Shown here piece after piece: positions 32,049-42,169 of a stretch of 64,000 nt of DNA (its first letter is position 1; each line of letters starts with the position of its first letter). The notes under the pieces were generated by a model that saw nothing but the letters and a program-made list of their open reading frames with translations, made no database searches and had not been told where the DNA came from. Origin of the DNA: Candidatus Planktophila sp. (GTDB lineage Bacteria > Actinomycetota > Actinomycetes > Nanopelagicales > Nanopelagicaceae); contig JAIOWZ010000001.1 in NCBI GenBank assembly GCA_021741905.1, positions 1 to 64,000 of the forward strand, in the 5' to 3' direction. The position numbers were made by a program, and so were the translations under genes.

Positions 32049-32471
32049 ATGTCAGATTCGAAGAAGCAGATCATTGTGTACTCCGATGATTCATCGGTTC
32101 GTGCATCAATAGTCTCTGCCTTGGGACGACGTATTGCAGTTGATCTGCCAGAACATGAGATTCATGAATTTGCGACGGGCTCTGCCTTGCGTGCGTATGT
32201 GGATGGCAAAAGCGTTGGCGGAGGTTCTCGCGCCGATCTCTTTATTTTGGATGGAGAAGCAGCACAAGAAGGCGGTCTGGGAATGGCCCGCCAATTGAAA
32301 GATGAACTCTTTAACTGTCCGCCAGTGTTGGTCATCACAGGACGAAAAGAAGATGCTTGGTTAGCTGCCTGGTCTATGGCAGAGGCTTCGGTTGTTCACC
32401 CGATTGACCCATTTACTCTTGCTAAAACCGCAGCACAATTACTGCGCGGCACCACACTCGTATCTGCTTAA
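32049..32471 (+). CDS. Single-domain response-regulator receiver-like protein
   Basis: Receiver pattern YSDD / LFILDGEA / VLVITG / VVHPIDPF; no output domain; ATG preceded by TAGACT-N6. Confidence 0.65.
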   Translation: MSDSKKQIIVYSDDSSVRASIVSALGRRIAVDLPEHEIHEFATGSALRAYVDGKSVGGGSRADLFILDGEAAQEGGLGMARQLKDELFNCPPVLVITGRKEDAWLAAWSMAEASVVHPIDPFTLAKTAAQLLRGTTLVSA

Positions 32472-32479
32472 CTAATCTG

Positions 32480-33523
32480 ATGATCCAATCGCGCTGGGAA
32501 ACACATATCTCGCGTCTGCAATCAGGGCTAGATCTTGAAACTCAAGCTGTTCAGTGGTGCATGAATGAAATCCTGACTGGAAATGCCAATCTCGAAGTAA
32601 TCAAGGAGTTCTTACTTGCCTTGAAGTCAAAGGGTGAAACCTCTGAAGAGGTGGGAGCACTCGTTGCACAGATGTATCAACACTGCGCACCGATTACTAT
32701 CAAGGAGAGAGCTGTTGACACTGTGGGCACTGGCGGCGATGGTGCTCACACAATCAATATCTCAACAACAGCTGCAATCATTGCCGCGGCTGCAGGTGTC
32801 AAAGTAATCAAACACGGAAATCGCGCGGCATCATCAAAATCAGGATCAGCAGATCTGCTCGAAGCCCTAGGGATCAACATCAACCTTGATGGTGCGGGGG
32901 TTGAAAAAACATTTAGTGAATTAGGAATTGGTTTTTGCTTCGCACCAGTTTTTCACCCTGCGATGCGCTTTGCTGCTCCTGCACGCAAGGAGTTAGGAAC
33001 ACCGACAGTTTTTAACATTTTGGGGCCTATGGCCAATCCCGCCAAACCTAAGGCCGCTGCTATCGGCGTTGCCAACGAACGTATGCACCTAGTGATGGCC
33101 GAAGTCCTTAGTGCTCGGGGTGTAGATGGTTTTGTTTTTCGCGGAGATGATGGATTAGATGAAATTACCTTGGCCACCACTACCTCTGTGCTGACAATCG
33201 GTAGTGGGGAAATAACCAGCGACCGTATTGACCCGCTTGATTTCGATATTGCACGTGCTCCTATTGCAGCCCTTGTTGGGGGAGATGCAACTGAAAATGC
33301 GCGCATCACCTTGGCGATTTTTTCCGGAGAAAAAGGTGCACCACGAGATGCTGTTGTCCTAAACGCTGCTGCCGCGATTGCTGCATATGAGGCTAGATTT
33401 GATTTGAATCTGCATCAGCGAATGGCCTTGGGTATTTCACGCGCTGTTGATGCAATTGATTCAGGAGCAGCTACCCGCTTGGTTTCACAATGGGCAGAAC
33501 TTACTCAGAAATTAAGCGCTTAG
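32480..33523 (+). CDS. trpD: Anthranilate phosphoribosyltransferase
   Basis: DTVGTGGDGAHTINISTTAA; KHGNRAASSKSGSAD. Confidence 0.96.
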   Translation: MIQSRWETHISRLQSGLDLETQAVQWCMNEILTGNANLEVIKEFLLALKSKGETSEEVGALVAQMYQHCAPITIKERAVDTVGTGGDGAHTINISTTAAIIAAAAGVKVIKHGNRAASSKSGSADLLEALGININLDGAGVEKTFSELGIGFCFAPVFHPAMRFAAPARKELGTPTVFNILGPMANPAKPKAAAIGVANERMHLVMAEVLSARGVDGFVFRGDDGLDEITLATTTSVLTIGSGEITSDRIDPLDFDIARAPIAALVGGDATENARITLAIFSGEKGAPRDAVVLNAAAAIAAYEARFDLNLHQRMALGISRAVDAIDSGAATRLVSQWAELTQKLSA

Positions 33524-34133
33524 CCCGGCGCTTTTTAGAGGGAAAATTTCGCATCTCTTCAAAACTCCACACATCATGACCAGCTAGTCGTTCAATGATT
33601 CCGTGCAAAACATCAACTGTTGCAAGAGCATCATCTAAAGCGCGATGTGTGGGTGATGTACGAGCGTTAAAAAATTCTGCAAGTGTTCCCAATTTACAGT
33701 TGATAACTTCATCTCTATCTAGAACTGCTCTGGCTAAACGCGCAGTATCGACAGTTTGGTAATTCGGCCAAGGGTATTTATGGGTAAGTGCAGCCGCCTT
33801 CAAAAAACTCAGATCAAAGGGAGCGTTGTGTGCGACCACAACAGTTTCTTCTGCAGAGCCCAAGAATTCAAATAGCGTCGGGAGAACTTCATCTATAAAT
33901 GGCGCAGAGAGCAACATCTCATCAGTAATTCCCGTTAACTGCGTGATGAAGTGTGGCAATGCGTGGCCTGGATCAACAAAGCTTTGAAAAGTCCCGAGCA
34001 CTGTGCCGCCTCGAACTTTTACAACACCAATTTCAGTAATACCCGCACCAAATTTTGGAGAGCCACCAGAAGTTTCTAGATCTATGACAGCAAAGGTGGT
34101 CTGCGATAGTGGGGTTTGACCAATGTTCATCAT
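33501..34133 (-). CDS. DnaQ-like 3'-5' exonuclease (Pol III epsilon family)
   Basis: FAVIDLETSGG, VVAHNAPFDLSFL, HRALDDALATVDVL; ATG 34133 preceded by TACGAT-N7. Confidence 0.88.
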   Translation of the reverse strand: MMNIGQTPLSQTTFAVIDLETSGGSPKFGAGITEIGVVKVRGGTVLGTFQSFVDPGHALPHFITQLTGITDEMLLSAPFIDEVLPTLFEFLGSAEETVVVAHNAPFDLSFLKAAALTHKYPWPNYQTVDTARLARAVLDRDEVINCKLGTLAEFFNARTSPTHRALDDALATVDVLHGIIERLAGHDVWSFEEMRNFPSKKRRAKRLISE

Positions 34134-34186
34134 GGGCACGATCGTAGGTGATTGAACTGACAGCAGTCAGGTCATAGTATTTTCTT

Positions 34187-34957
34187 ATGGCAATAGAGGG
34201 AGCACCAGTAGGTTGGATGCAGGATTGGTCTGCAGTTGGTTCAGGTAAGAATGCCCACATTGGCGTACTTCTGGTTCATGGGTTTACTGGAGCACCGCCA
34301 TCGATGCGTCCATGGGGCGAGTTCTTACATTCCAAGGGTTATACCGTTCGGGTGCCGCTACTTCCCGGGCATGGGACTAAGCCTGAAGATTTAAATGAAG
34401 TTAAATGGCAAGAATGGCCAGCAAAAGTTATTTATGAACTCAATGAACTTAAGAAAACCTGCGACACCATTTTTTTAATCGGGCTTTCGATGGGTGGCGG
34501 CACAGTTCTCAATGTTGCAACGACTAATAATGAGGAAATTAAGGGATTGATTTTGGTTAATCCGTGGATTCATCTCAAGGGAGTCACTGTCGAAGTTTCA
34601 TTTTTAGTATCACGTCTTCGTAAAATGCGAGCCAGTGTTGGAAATGACATCAAGCGCCCTGGAATCACAGAGTGGGGCTATGACGCAACCCCCATGCGAG
34701 GCGTTTATCAAGCCCTCAAAATGCTACGAATTACCCGAAAGAATCTGGCGGCGGTAACAGTTCCCGTGCAGCTGTTTCATTCTGTTGAAGATCACACCTT
34801 GCCGGTGTCTAATACTGAAATTATTTTGGCTGAGATTGGGTCCAAGGATAAAACACGTATTGAATTAGTAAATAGTTATCACGTTGCAACTTTGGATTAT
34901 GACCAAGAGTTGATTTTTCAAAACAGCCTTACCTTTATTGAAGGATTAACTCCCTAA
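34187..34957 (+). CDS. Alpha/beta hydrolase (carboxylesterase/monoacylglycerol lipase-like)
   Basis: VLLVHGFTGAPPSM and GLSMGGG nucleophile elbow; TTGAAC-17-TAGTAT-6-ATG upstream. Confidence 0.88.
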   Translation: MAIEGAPVGWMQDWSAVGSGKNAHIGVLLVHGFTGAPPSMRPWGEFLHSKGYTVRVPLLPGHGTKPEDLNEVKWQEWPAKVIYELNELKKTCDTIFLIGLSMGGGTVLNVATTNNEEIKGLILVNPWIHLKGVTVEVSFLVSRLRKMRASVGNDIKRPGITEWGYDATPMRGVYQALKMLRITRKNLAAVTVPVQLFHSVEDHTLPVSNTEIILAEIGSKDKTRIELVNSYHVATLDYDQELIFQNSLTFIEGLTP

Positions 34958-34981
34958 AGATTTTGACATCTGAATCGCGAG

Positions 34982-36412
34982 CTATTTAGAAATCTGTTCC
35001 TTGAGAAAGTCGATTGCTTGAACGGCGTTCCATCCACTTGGGTACTTCTCACGCATGGCTCGTGGTCCCTCTAGATCTGAACCAAAGGTGAGGAGAGATA
35101 TCTCTGTTCGCCCATCAGGTCTGCGTTGGCCCAATCCGATGTCAGCCATCAAGGCATTACACAAGCACTTTGAACCTTGAGCACTATCTACCTGCCCATT
35201 TTTAAATTCATAATTATCGAGTGGTTCTGCAGGACATCGATATCCGATTCCACCCTTTTCGCGTTGATACATCGTGCGCAAATAACCGAGGTCACAAATG
35301 CGCATTCGCTCTTTATATAGATTGTCATTGGAAAGAGTTTGATTGTTTTGTATTACCTTGAATGGAAAACCAGTAGGAGAGGCGCTGGCATCTGTGAGAA
35401 CACGCATATTGGGATCTGCCAGAGAGTTGAGAACACTGGACCTATTCTCTTCGGTGAAGCCAGATTCATTAGACAAGGCAAAGACCGAACCAACCTGCAC
35501 ACCTTTTGCTCCGTGAGCAAGTGCTTCAACGACTTTGGCAGGAGTTGCAAAGCCTCCGGCAAGCCAAAAGGGAGAACCAGATGCAAGAATTTTATCTAGA
35601 TTGGGGATATCTAAATCGTTGTAGATCGCCTCACCATTCTCATCGATCGCATTTTTAGCTCGAGGGGGAGCGTTGTGTCCTCCTGCAACGTGGTATTCAA
35701 TGACATACCCATCAGGTTTAGTCTCTTCATCTTTATTAAGGTATGCAACGAGTGCGTGAGATGAAACTATTGCTAAAAATTGAGGACGCTTGACCGGAAA
35801 GTTTTCGATCCCAAGGGTTCGTGGATCAAAGTGTAGGTAATGCTTATCTTTTGTATCTGCTACTTCAACTTTCATTGCTACTTTATTGCCAACCGAAATC
35901 TCATTGAGCGCATGTGGGATTTGCGCTGGGATACCCGCACCGATCAGTATGTAATCAACTTCAGCAAGCATTGCGCCATAGAGCTGTGCCGGAATGGCCA
36001 GTTGGATCTTTTCTAAGATGTTCATTCCGATGAGACCGTTATGGCCTTCCTTAGCCAGCCAGACCTCAACAAAACTAGAGACAGCCAATAAATTATTTGA
36101 GAAGAGGTTGCCCTTGATGCTCAACTTCGGAACATCTAGATAAGCCTTGTCTGGGGCGCGACCACCTTCAACAAAGAAGCGGTCCATAATTTCAGCGATA
36201 GTTTTTTGGTTAGGAAAATGAGACATTGCTCGGCGAATGTCGCCTGAAGGATCACCATCTTGCAAACGACGAGCTACAACTGAATCGATTGCAGTTCCTG
36301 AAATAACTCCTAGTTCACCAGCAATGGCAACCTGCTTTGCCAGTTGCCATGAAGAGACGGCAATGCCCATGCCACCCTGAATGATGGTTGGGTACGTAAC
36401 ATCTCTTTCCAT
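34982..36412 (-). CDS. Nitronate monooxygenase family (2-nitropropane dioxygenase-like, long form)
   Basis: PTIIQGGMGIAVSSWQLA; VEYHVAGGHNAPPR-like; GAKGVQVGSVFAL. Confidence 0.82.
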   Translation of the reverse strand: MERDVTYPTIIQGGMGIAVSSWQLAKQVAIAGELGVISGTAIDSVVARRLQDGDPSGDIRRAMSHFPNQKTIAEIMDRFFVEGGRAPDKAYLDVPKLSIKGNLFSNNLLAVSSFVEVWLAKEGHNGLIGMNILEKIQLAIPAQLYGAMLAEVDYILIGAGIPAQIPHALNEISVGNKVAMKVEVADTKDKHYLHFDPRTLGIENFPVKRPQFLAIVSSHALVAYLNKDEETKPDGYVIEYHVAGGHNAPPRAKNAIDENGEAIYNDLDIPNLDKILASGSPFWLAGGFATPAKVVEALAHGAKGVQVGSVFALSNESGFTEENRSSVLNSLADPNMRVLTDASASPTGFPFKVIQNNQTLSNDNLYKERMRICDLGYLRTMYQREKGGIGYRCPAEPLDNYEFKNGQVDSAQGSKCLCNALMADIGLGQRRPDGRTEISLLTFGSDLEGPRAMREKYPSGWNAVQAIDFLKEQISK

Positions 36413-36522
36413 GCGTGAACTGTAAAGAGCAAAGAGGTTAACTGGCGAGTAGGCATTGCTAATAGAGGGGTGAATTGAGGTGAATGTGAGACATCTCTAA
36501 TTTATCTTGCGCTTTATCTAAG

Positions 36523-36594
36523 TGGACCGTACTGGGATCGAACCAGTGACCCCCACAATGTCAATGTGGTGCTCTACCGCTGAGCCAACGATCC
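36523..36594 (-). tRNA. tRNA-Val (GAC)
   Basis: Cloverleaf on minus strand; anticodon arm CCACA-TTGACAT-TGTGG; TTCGATC T-loop. Confidence 0.95.
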
Positions 36595-36622
36595 TTAGGT
36601 GGTTGAACTATACAACAGTGAT

Positions 36623-36973
36623 TTATCGGGCGTAATCATCCTCTAGACGCTCAATATCATCCTCACCGAAATAGGTGCCGGTTTGGATCTCTACAAAAAC
36701 TAACTCTTCATTACCGCTATTGCCGATGCGATGGAGCTGTCCCATTTCAACGCTGACTGTTTCACCTGGAAATTTTTCAAATGTTTGGCCATCAATGACT
36801 ACCGTTGCAACACCGGAAACAATGAACCAATGCTCGCGTCGTTTTTGATGACGTTGATATGAAAGACGAGTGCCTGGTGTTACATAAATGCACTTAACCT
36901 TGTGGAAATCACTTTCCTGTAACACCTCATACCGACCCCACGGTCTGGTTGAATCATCTGCAGACATTTTCAA
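36623..36973 (-). CDS. Stand-alone cupin, phosphomannose isomerase type II C-terminal-like
   Basis: RPWGRYEVL, PGTRLSYQRHQKRREHWFIVSGVA, GQLHRIGN. Confidence 0.85.
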   Translation of the reverse strand: MKMSADDSTRPWGRYEVLQESDFHKVKCIYVTPGTRLSYQRHQKRREHWFIVSGVATVVIDGQTFEKFPGETVSVEMGQLHRIGNSGNEELVFVEIQTGTYFGEDDIERLEDDYAR

Positions 36974-37013
36974 CTTCCTTCGTTGTTCCTAGGTAAAACT
37001 CTTTCATTAAAGA

Positions 37014-37087
37014 TGGAGGTCGGGACGGGATTTGAACCCGTGTAGAGGGATTTGCAGTCCCTTGCCTCGCCTCTCGGCCACCCGACC
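37014..37087 (-). tRNA. tRNA-Cys (GCA), CCA encoded
   Basis: Minus strand GGTCGGG...CCCGACCTCCA; anticodon arm AGGGA-CTGCAAA-TCCCT. Confidence 0.95.
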
Positions 37088-37147
37088 ATAAAATATCGCC
37101 GTTAGATCGCTGTTCCTTGTGAGAACAATCCAAACGGCGAATATGAG

Positions 37148-37220
37148 AGCGGACGACCGGGTTCGAACCGGCGACCTGAACCTTGGCAAGGTTCCGCGCT
37201 ACCAACTGCGCTACGTCCGC
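37148..37220 (-). tRNA. tRNA-Gly (GCC)
   Basis: Minus strand GCGGACG...CGTCCGC; anticodon arm GAACC-TTGCCAA-GGTTC. Confidence 0.95.
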
Positions 37221-37288
37221 GAGGAGGGCAAATCTATCGCAGGAGAGGCCTAAGCGCCAAAGTGAGGTTGATTGGTTAGCGTTATCCC

Positions 37289-38281
37289 GTGCCATATGCG
37301 GAAAATACTTCACTCTTTTGGATGGGTGGCAGGCTTGCCACTGACCTTGTCGAGGTCTCACATGATCCAGAGTGTTTAAGTGATGGTGGTTTCTGGGCTG
37401 TTTCTACAACTTTTGAAAATCACTTCACAGCGGCAAAGTTTGCAACTGTTGTGAATGCTCCATTCCCTACAACTGCTTGGATTCCTTTACGGGGAAACTG
37501 GAGTTCTTCCTTAGAGCAGGATCAATATGTTGGATACGTAGAACGGATCCGAAGCGCAGTTGCAGAAGGATGGGTTTATCAAGTCAATGCCTGTCGGCGA
37601 TTAACCCATGCTGATGATGGTCAATCACTGCGCGGACTTTTTTCCGAAATTTTGAAAAACAACCCAGCGCCCTGGGCTAGTTATTTGGAAATTCCTGGAG
37701 AAATGATCGCATCAGCTTCGCCAGAACTTTTTCTGAGTCGGAATGAATCAATTGTGAAAACTTCTCCCATCAAAGGCACTCAGCCAGCGAATGCTCAAAA
37801 ATTTGGTACAAAAGATCAAGCAGAAAATGTGATGATCGTTGATTTGATGCGCAATGATTTCGGCCGCATCTGCAAAAGTGGGACTGTTGAGGTTCCTCGT
37901 TTGCTTTCGAGCGAAGAGCACCCAGGATTACAGCACCTAGTCTCTGATGTTCAGGGTGAATTGTTAGATGACATTTCCTGGAGTCAAATTATTACCGCGC
38001 TTTCTCCACCGGGCTCTGTCAGTGGTGCGCCAAAATCATCTGCTTTACAAGTAATTTCTGAGAATGAAATTGCTCGTGGACCATACTGCGGCGCACTGGG
38101 TTGGATTGAAGGTAATCAAGCAGTTCTATCGGTGGCAATAAGAACTTTTTGGAAGGATGCTGGCATTAACTTTGGCACAGGCGCTGGAATCACTTGGGGA
38201 AGTGATGCAACTGCTGAGTGGGAAGAGACACAGCTCAAAGCTAGACGTTTAATCTCGATTGCTGGGGGAGAGCTCTTGTGA
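37289..38281 (+). CDS. pabB: Chorismate-binding enzyme, aminodeoxychorismate synthase component I-like
   Basis: TSPIKGTQPANA, MIVDLMRNDFGRIC, SPPGSVSGAPKSSA. Confidence 0.85.
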   Translation: MPYAENTSLFWMGGRLATDLVEVSHDPECLSDGGFWAVSTTFENHFTAAKFATVVNAPFPTTAWIPLRGNWSSSLEQDQYVGYVERIRSAVAEGWVYQVNACRRLTHADDGQSLRGLFSEILKNNPAPWASYLEIPGEMIASASPELFLSRNESIVKTSPIKGTQPANAQKFGTKDQAENVMIVDLMRNDFGRICKSGTVEVPRLLSSEEHPGLQHLVSDVQGELLDDISWSQIITALSPPGSVSGAPKSSALQVISENEIARGPYCGALGWIEGNQAVLSVAIRTFWKDAGINFGTGAGITWGSDATAEWEETQLKARRLISIAGGELL

Positions 38282-39036
38282 AGGTAATAGTTAATGGATC
38301 TCTCGTGCCACAAGAGCAATCACAGTGCTCGAGCCTTGGCTGGCTAGAGGGCGCTGGAATTTTTGAAACCATTAAAACTGTTGATGGAAAGCCTTGGGCG
38401 CTATCTCGTCATATGCGCAGGGCCGTGAATAGCGCTGCTAGACAAAAGATTGTGCTGCCTAGTGAAGAGTTTGTTCGGGAATCAATCGCAACATTACTGA
38501 AAGCCGAAAGTCATCCAACGGGTTTATTGCGAGTTTCATTTGATGCGACAGGTAATTGGGCGGCAGTTCACCTTCCCTATATGGAGAAATCCCTACCTGC
38601 CAAGGTGGGAATCCATGACAAGGCATTAGTTATTGATGGTGTCCCTGTTAAAAGTTATCCCTATAACCACCGATTAGAAATTCTTGAGCAAGCTCAAATG
38701 AATGGTTTTGATGAAGTGGTAGTAACAAGCTCTGACGGCAAAGTGTGTGAGGCCTCAGTCTGTAATCTGCTAGTCAAGATTGCTGGTAGATGGTGCACTC
38801 CTCCTCTTTCTGATGGGGTGCTGCCCGGGGTAATGCGTGCTTTGGTGATTGAGAATTGTAATGTAGGAGTGCGCTCTATTGCGGTATCTGAAATCGAGAG
38901 CATTGAATCTGGATTCTTATTAAGTAGTCTGCGGCTAGCACAACCAATTGCTTCAATAAACGGTCGCGAAGTATCCCAATCACCTGAATTCAAGGATGAA
39001 ATACACGCGATGGCACTAAGGACTTCGGTAGGCTAG
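38278..39036 (+). CDS. Class IV aminotransferase, 4-amino-4-deoxychorismate lyase-like
   Basis: [37 protein letters not shown]; directly after pabB. Confidence 0.83.
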   Translation: MKVIVNGSLVPQEQSQCSSLGWLEGAGIFETIKTVDGKPWALSRHMRRAVNSAARQKIVLPSEEFVRESIATLLKAESHPTGLLRVSFDATGNWAAVHLPYMEKSLPAKVGIHDKALVIDGVPVKSYPYNHRLEILEQAQMNGFDEVVVTSSDGKVCEASVCNLLVKIAGRWCTPPLSDGVLPGVMRALVIENCNVGVRSIAVSEIESIESGFLLSSLRLAQPIASINGREVSQSPEFKDEIHAMALRTSVG

Positions 39037-39040
39037 TCAC

Positions 39041-41029
39041 ATGTCCCAGATATCGATCACAGTTGATGGCGCGCAACTTTCAGTAGCACCTGATCAGCGC
39101 CCAACTCATATCTTTGCTGACAATAAGGAAGTAGTTGTTTGTAAAGTAAATGGAGTTCTTAAGGATCTATGGACAGATTTGGTTGATGGGGACGTAGTTG
39201 AATCTGTCCTAATTTCATCACCAACAGGACTTGAAGTCCTACGACACTCAACGGCACACGTGATGGCACAGGCTGTGCAAGCGGTTTATGCAAACACCAG
39301 GTTAGGTATTGGCCCTCCCATTAAGGACGGCTTTTATTATGACTTTGATCCGGAAAACACTTTTAACCCGGATGATTTAACAAAAATCGAAAGCGCGATG
39401 CGCAAGATTATTAAAGAAGGTCAACGGTTTAAACGACGGGTAACAACCGAAGCTGATGCCCTGAAAGAGTTGTCGCACGAACCTTATAAATGTGAATTGA
39501 TCGGCATTAAGGGCCCTGCAGGTGAAGAAGCATCTGTCGAAGTTGGAGGCTCTGAGTTAACTATTTACGACAATTTAGGTCGAGATGGCAATCCTGTGTG
39601 GAGCGATCTATGTAGAGGACCACATTTGCCATCTACTAGAAATATTCCTGCATTTAAACTGATGAGAACTGCGGCTGCATACTGGCGCGGCTCTGAGAAG
39701 AATCCAATGTTGCAACGAATCTATGGAACAGCCTGGCCATCACAAGATGAGCTCAATGCTTATCTAGAACTTTTGGCAGAGGCGGAAAAACGTGATCATC
39801 GTCGCTTGGGTACTGAGCTAGATTTATTTTCATTTCCTGAAGAAATTGGGTCAGGACTTGCTGTGTTCCATCCCAAGGGCGGAATTGTGCGCCGTGCCAT
39901 GGAGGATTACTCACGCATTCGTCATGAAGAAGAGGGGTATGAGTTCGTTTACTCGCCTCACTTAACCAAGGCAGCGTTATTTGAAACATCAGGCCACTTG
40001 CAATGGTATGCCGATGGAATGTATCCACCAATGATTTTGGATGAGGAGTACAACGCGGACGGAACTGTTAAACGTGCCGGCCAGCAGTACTACATGAAGC
40101 CTATGAACTGCCCATTCCACAATCTGATTTACAGATCTCGTGGACGTTCCTATCGCGAACTCCCTTTGCGTTTGTTTGAGTTTGGAACTGTTTACCGTTA
40201 CGAGAAATCTGGCGTGCTGCACGGAATTACCCGCGCGCGTGGCTTTACGCAAGATGACGCCCATATTTACTGCACCAAAGAACAAATGGTTGGCGAACTT
40301 GATTCCTTGCTTACTTTCGTTCTTAACCTTTTGCGTGATTACGGTTTAAATGATTTCTACTTAGAGTTATCTACCAAGAACCCAGAAAAGTTTGTGGGAG
40401 AAGATGCTGATTGGGCTGAGGCAACTGAAGCTCTTCGCAAAGCTGCTACTGCACAGAATCTAGAACTTGTACTAGATGAAGGTGGCGCTGCATTTTATGG
40501 ACCAAAGATTTCGGTTCAAGCGAAAGATGCAATCGGTCGCACCTGGCAGATGTCCACGATTCAGGTTGATTTTCAATTGCCACAGCGTTTTGAACTGGAA
40601 TACTCAGCAACAGATGGAACTCGCCAGCGCCCTGTCATGATCCACCGCGCCTTGTTTGGTTCCATCGAACGATTCTTCGGTGTTCTCACTGAGCATTACA
40701 GCGGCGCATTTCCGCCATGGCTTGCGCCCGTTCAAGCAATTGGTATTCCAGTTGCTGACACTTTCGGTGATTATTTAGGCGATGTTATTCAACAAATGCG
40801 TAAAGCTGGAATTCGTGCCGAACTTGATTCCTCAGATGATCGAATGCAGAAAAAGGTTCGAAACGCACAAATGCAAAAGATCCCATTCATGGTCATTGCA
40901 GGTGAAGAGGATCAAAAGGCTGGGGCCGTCTCCTTCCGTTACCGAAATGGTGAACAGAAAAATGGAATTCCGATTAAGGATGCCATTGCTGAAATTAAAA
41001 AAGTAGTTCAGGAACGCACGCAGGTTTGA
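39041..41029 (+). CDS. thrS: Threonyl-tRNA synthetase
   Basis: 662 aa; [38 protein letters not shown]. Confidence 0.97.
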   Translation: MSQISITVDGAQLSVAPDQRPTHIFADNKEVVVCKVNGVLKDLWTDLVDGDVVESVLISSPTGLEVLRHSTAHVMAQAVQAVYANTRLGIGPPIKDGFYYDFDPENTFNPDDLTKIESAMRKIIKEGQRFKRRVTTEADALKELSHEPYKCELIGIKGPAGEEASVEVGGSELTIYDNLGRDGNPVWSDLCRGPHLPSTRNIPAFKLMRTAAAYWRGSEKNPMLQRIYGTAWPSQDELNAYLELLAEAEKRDHRRLGTELDLFSFPEEIGSGLAVFHPKGGIVRRAMEDYSRIRHEEEGYEFVYSPHLTKAALFETSGHLQWYADGMYPPMILDEEYNADGTVKRAGQQYYMKPMNCPFHNLIYRSRGRSYRELPLRLFEFGTVYRYEKSGVLHGITRARGFTQDDAHIYCTKEQMVGELDSLLTFVLNLLRDYGLNDFYLELSTKNPEKFVGEDADWAEATEALRKAATAQNLELVLDEGGAAFYGPKISVQAKDAIGRTWQMSTIQVDFQLPQRFELEYSATDGTRQRPVMIHRALFGSIERFFGVLTEHYSGAFPPWLAPVQAIGIPVADTFGDYLGDVIQQMRKAGIRAELDSSDDRMQKKVRNAQMQKIPFMVIAGEEDQKAGAVSFRYRNGEQKNGIPIKDAIAEIKKVVQERTQV

Positions 41030-41032
41030 TCG

Positions 41033-41560
41033 GTGAGTAATTCAATAGATGGTGCTGGAATGCCAGATGGATGGCAGCGTTTGTGGGCGCCGCACCGCCT
41101 GGAGTATTTGCGGGGAGAAAATCGTCCATTAGAGGGCAACAGGGTTGAGTGTCCCTTTTGTAGAATTCCAACATTGCAGGATGAAGAAGGATTAATTGTT
41201 CACCGTGGGCAATCGGCCTATGTTGTTATGAATCTTTACCCATACAACCCCGGTCATCTTTTAATCTGTGCCTATCGACATGTTCCTGATTTAACAGATT
41301 TAACAGATCAAGAGCGTCACGAAATTGGTGACTTAACCGCTCATGCGATGAAGACAATCCGCACTGTTTCTAATCCGGAAGGTTTTAACCTTGGCATGAA
41401 CCAAGGTGCGATTTCAGGAGCTGGAGTTGCAGAACACATTCACCAACATGTTGTTCCTCGTTGGGGAGGAGATGCAAATTTCATGCCGATTATTGGTAAG
41501 ACTAAAGTTCTTCCACAATTATTGACTTTGACTCGGGCCGAGATTGCTGCCGCGTGGTAA
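41033..41560 (+). CDS. HIT domain protein (AP4A phosphorylase-like)
   Basis: ECPFCRIP, GAGVAEHIHQHVVPRW. Confidence 0.92.
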   Translation: MSNSIDGAGMPDGWQRLWAPHRLEYLRGENRPLEGNRVECPFCRIPTLQDEEGLIVHRGQSAYVVMNLYPYNPGHLLICAYRHVPDLTDLTDQERHEIGDLTAHAMKTIRTVSNPEGFNLGMNQGAISGAGVAEHIHQHVVPRWGGDANFMPIIGKTKVLPQLLTLTRAEIAAAW

Positions 41561-42145
41561 TTAAATAACTAATTGTTGAATAAATTCTTCAACGATATCT
41601 ACACCGATGCCTCGTTCGATCCATAACGGGATTGCAGGAAACAGTAAGCCAGCACTGAACGCATCCTCGCCAGCAGCTGCAAGTAACTCGAGGTACTCAG
41701 TGCGAAATTCTTGCACCAATGTCTGATGCTCTTCATCACTATTCTTAAATGTTTTTGGATTTGTTGAGTAATCAATAATTTGAAGATCAGACAAACTAAT
41801 GAGGGCGGCAGGCAAGCCTGCTTCATCATGGAGAACTAAGTAAGGTGTAATCATTTGATCAAAGACACGGTTCGCAATCATTACAGCATCATCAAAATCT
41901 GCCTCAAGATTTTCTAAATGTGTTACAACGACAAGGCGCGGAACCTGATACTCATCTAAGGATTGCCACACATCGATAGTTGCTTGATCGATTCCGGCCG
42001 AAGGATCTATGGCAAAAATCGCTAGGTCAGATTCAGGTTCGGCAATTTCGGAGAATCGGGCGTTAAAGAGTGCGGCAACGTGGCCAGGGTCTGCGCTTGA
42101 GTGTCCGTAGACATGAATCCGCAGGTCGTTTATTTGAGATTGCAC
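41561..42145 (-). CDS. Truncated, degenerate EF-G/EF-G2-like G-domain protein
   Basis: DLAIFAIDPSAGIDQATIDVWQSLDEYQVPRLVVVTHLENLEADFDDAVMIANRVF resembles the EF-G2 G-domain; GHSSADPG in place of a P-loop; no domains II-V; intact 194-aa ORF. Confidence 0.65.
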   Translation of the reverse strand: MQSQINDLRIHVYGHSSADPGHVAALFNARFSEIAEPESDLAIFAIDPSAGIDQATIDVWQSLDEYQVPRLVVVTHLENLEADFDDAVMIANRVFDQMITPYLVLHDEAGLPAALISLSDLQIIDYSTNPKTFKNSDEEHQTLVQEFRTEYLELLAAAGEDAFSAGLLFPAIPLWIERGIGVDIVEEFIQQLVI

Positions 42146-42169
42146 GGGCTCAGCCTACGATGGTCCTTG

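Noticed and set aside
36954-37361. 135-aa ORF on minus strand and nested ORF 37007-37189
   Set aside because: They cover tRNA-Cys and tRNA-Gly; translation is of tRNA sequence, so spurious.
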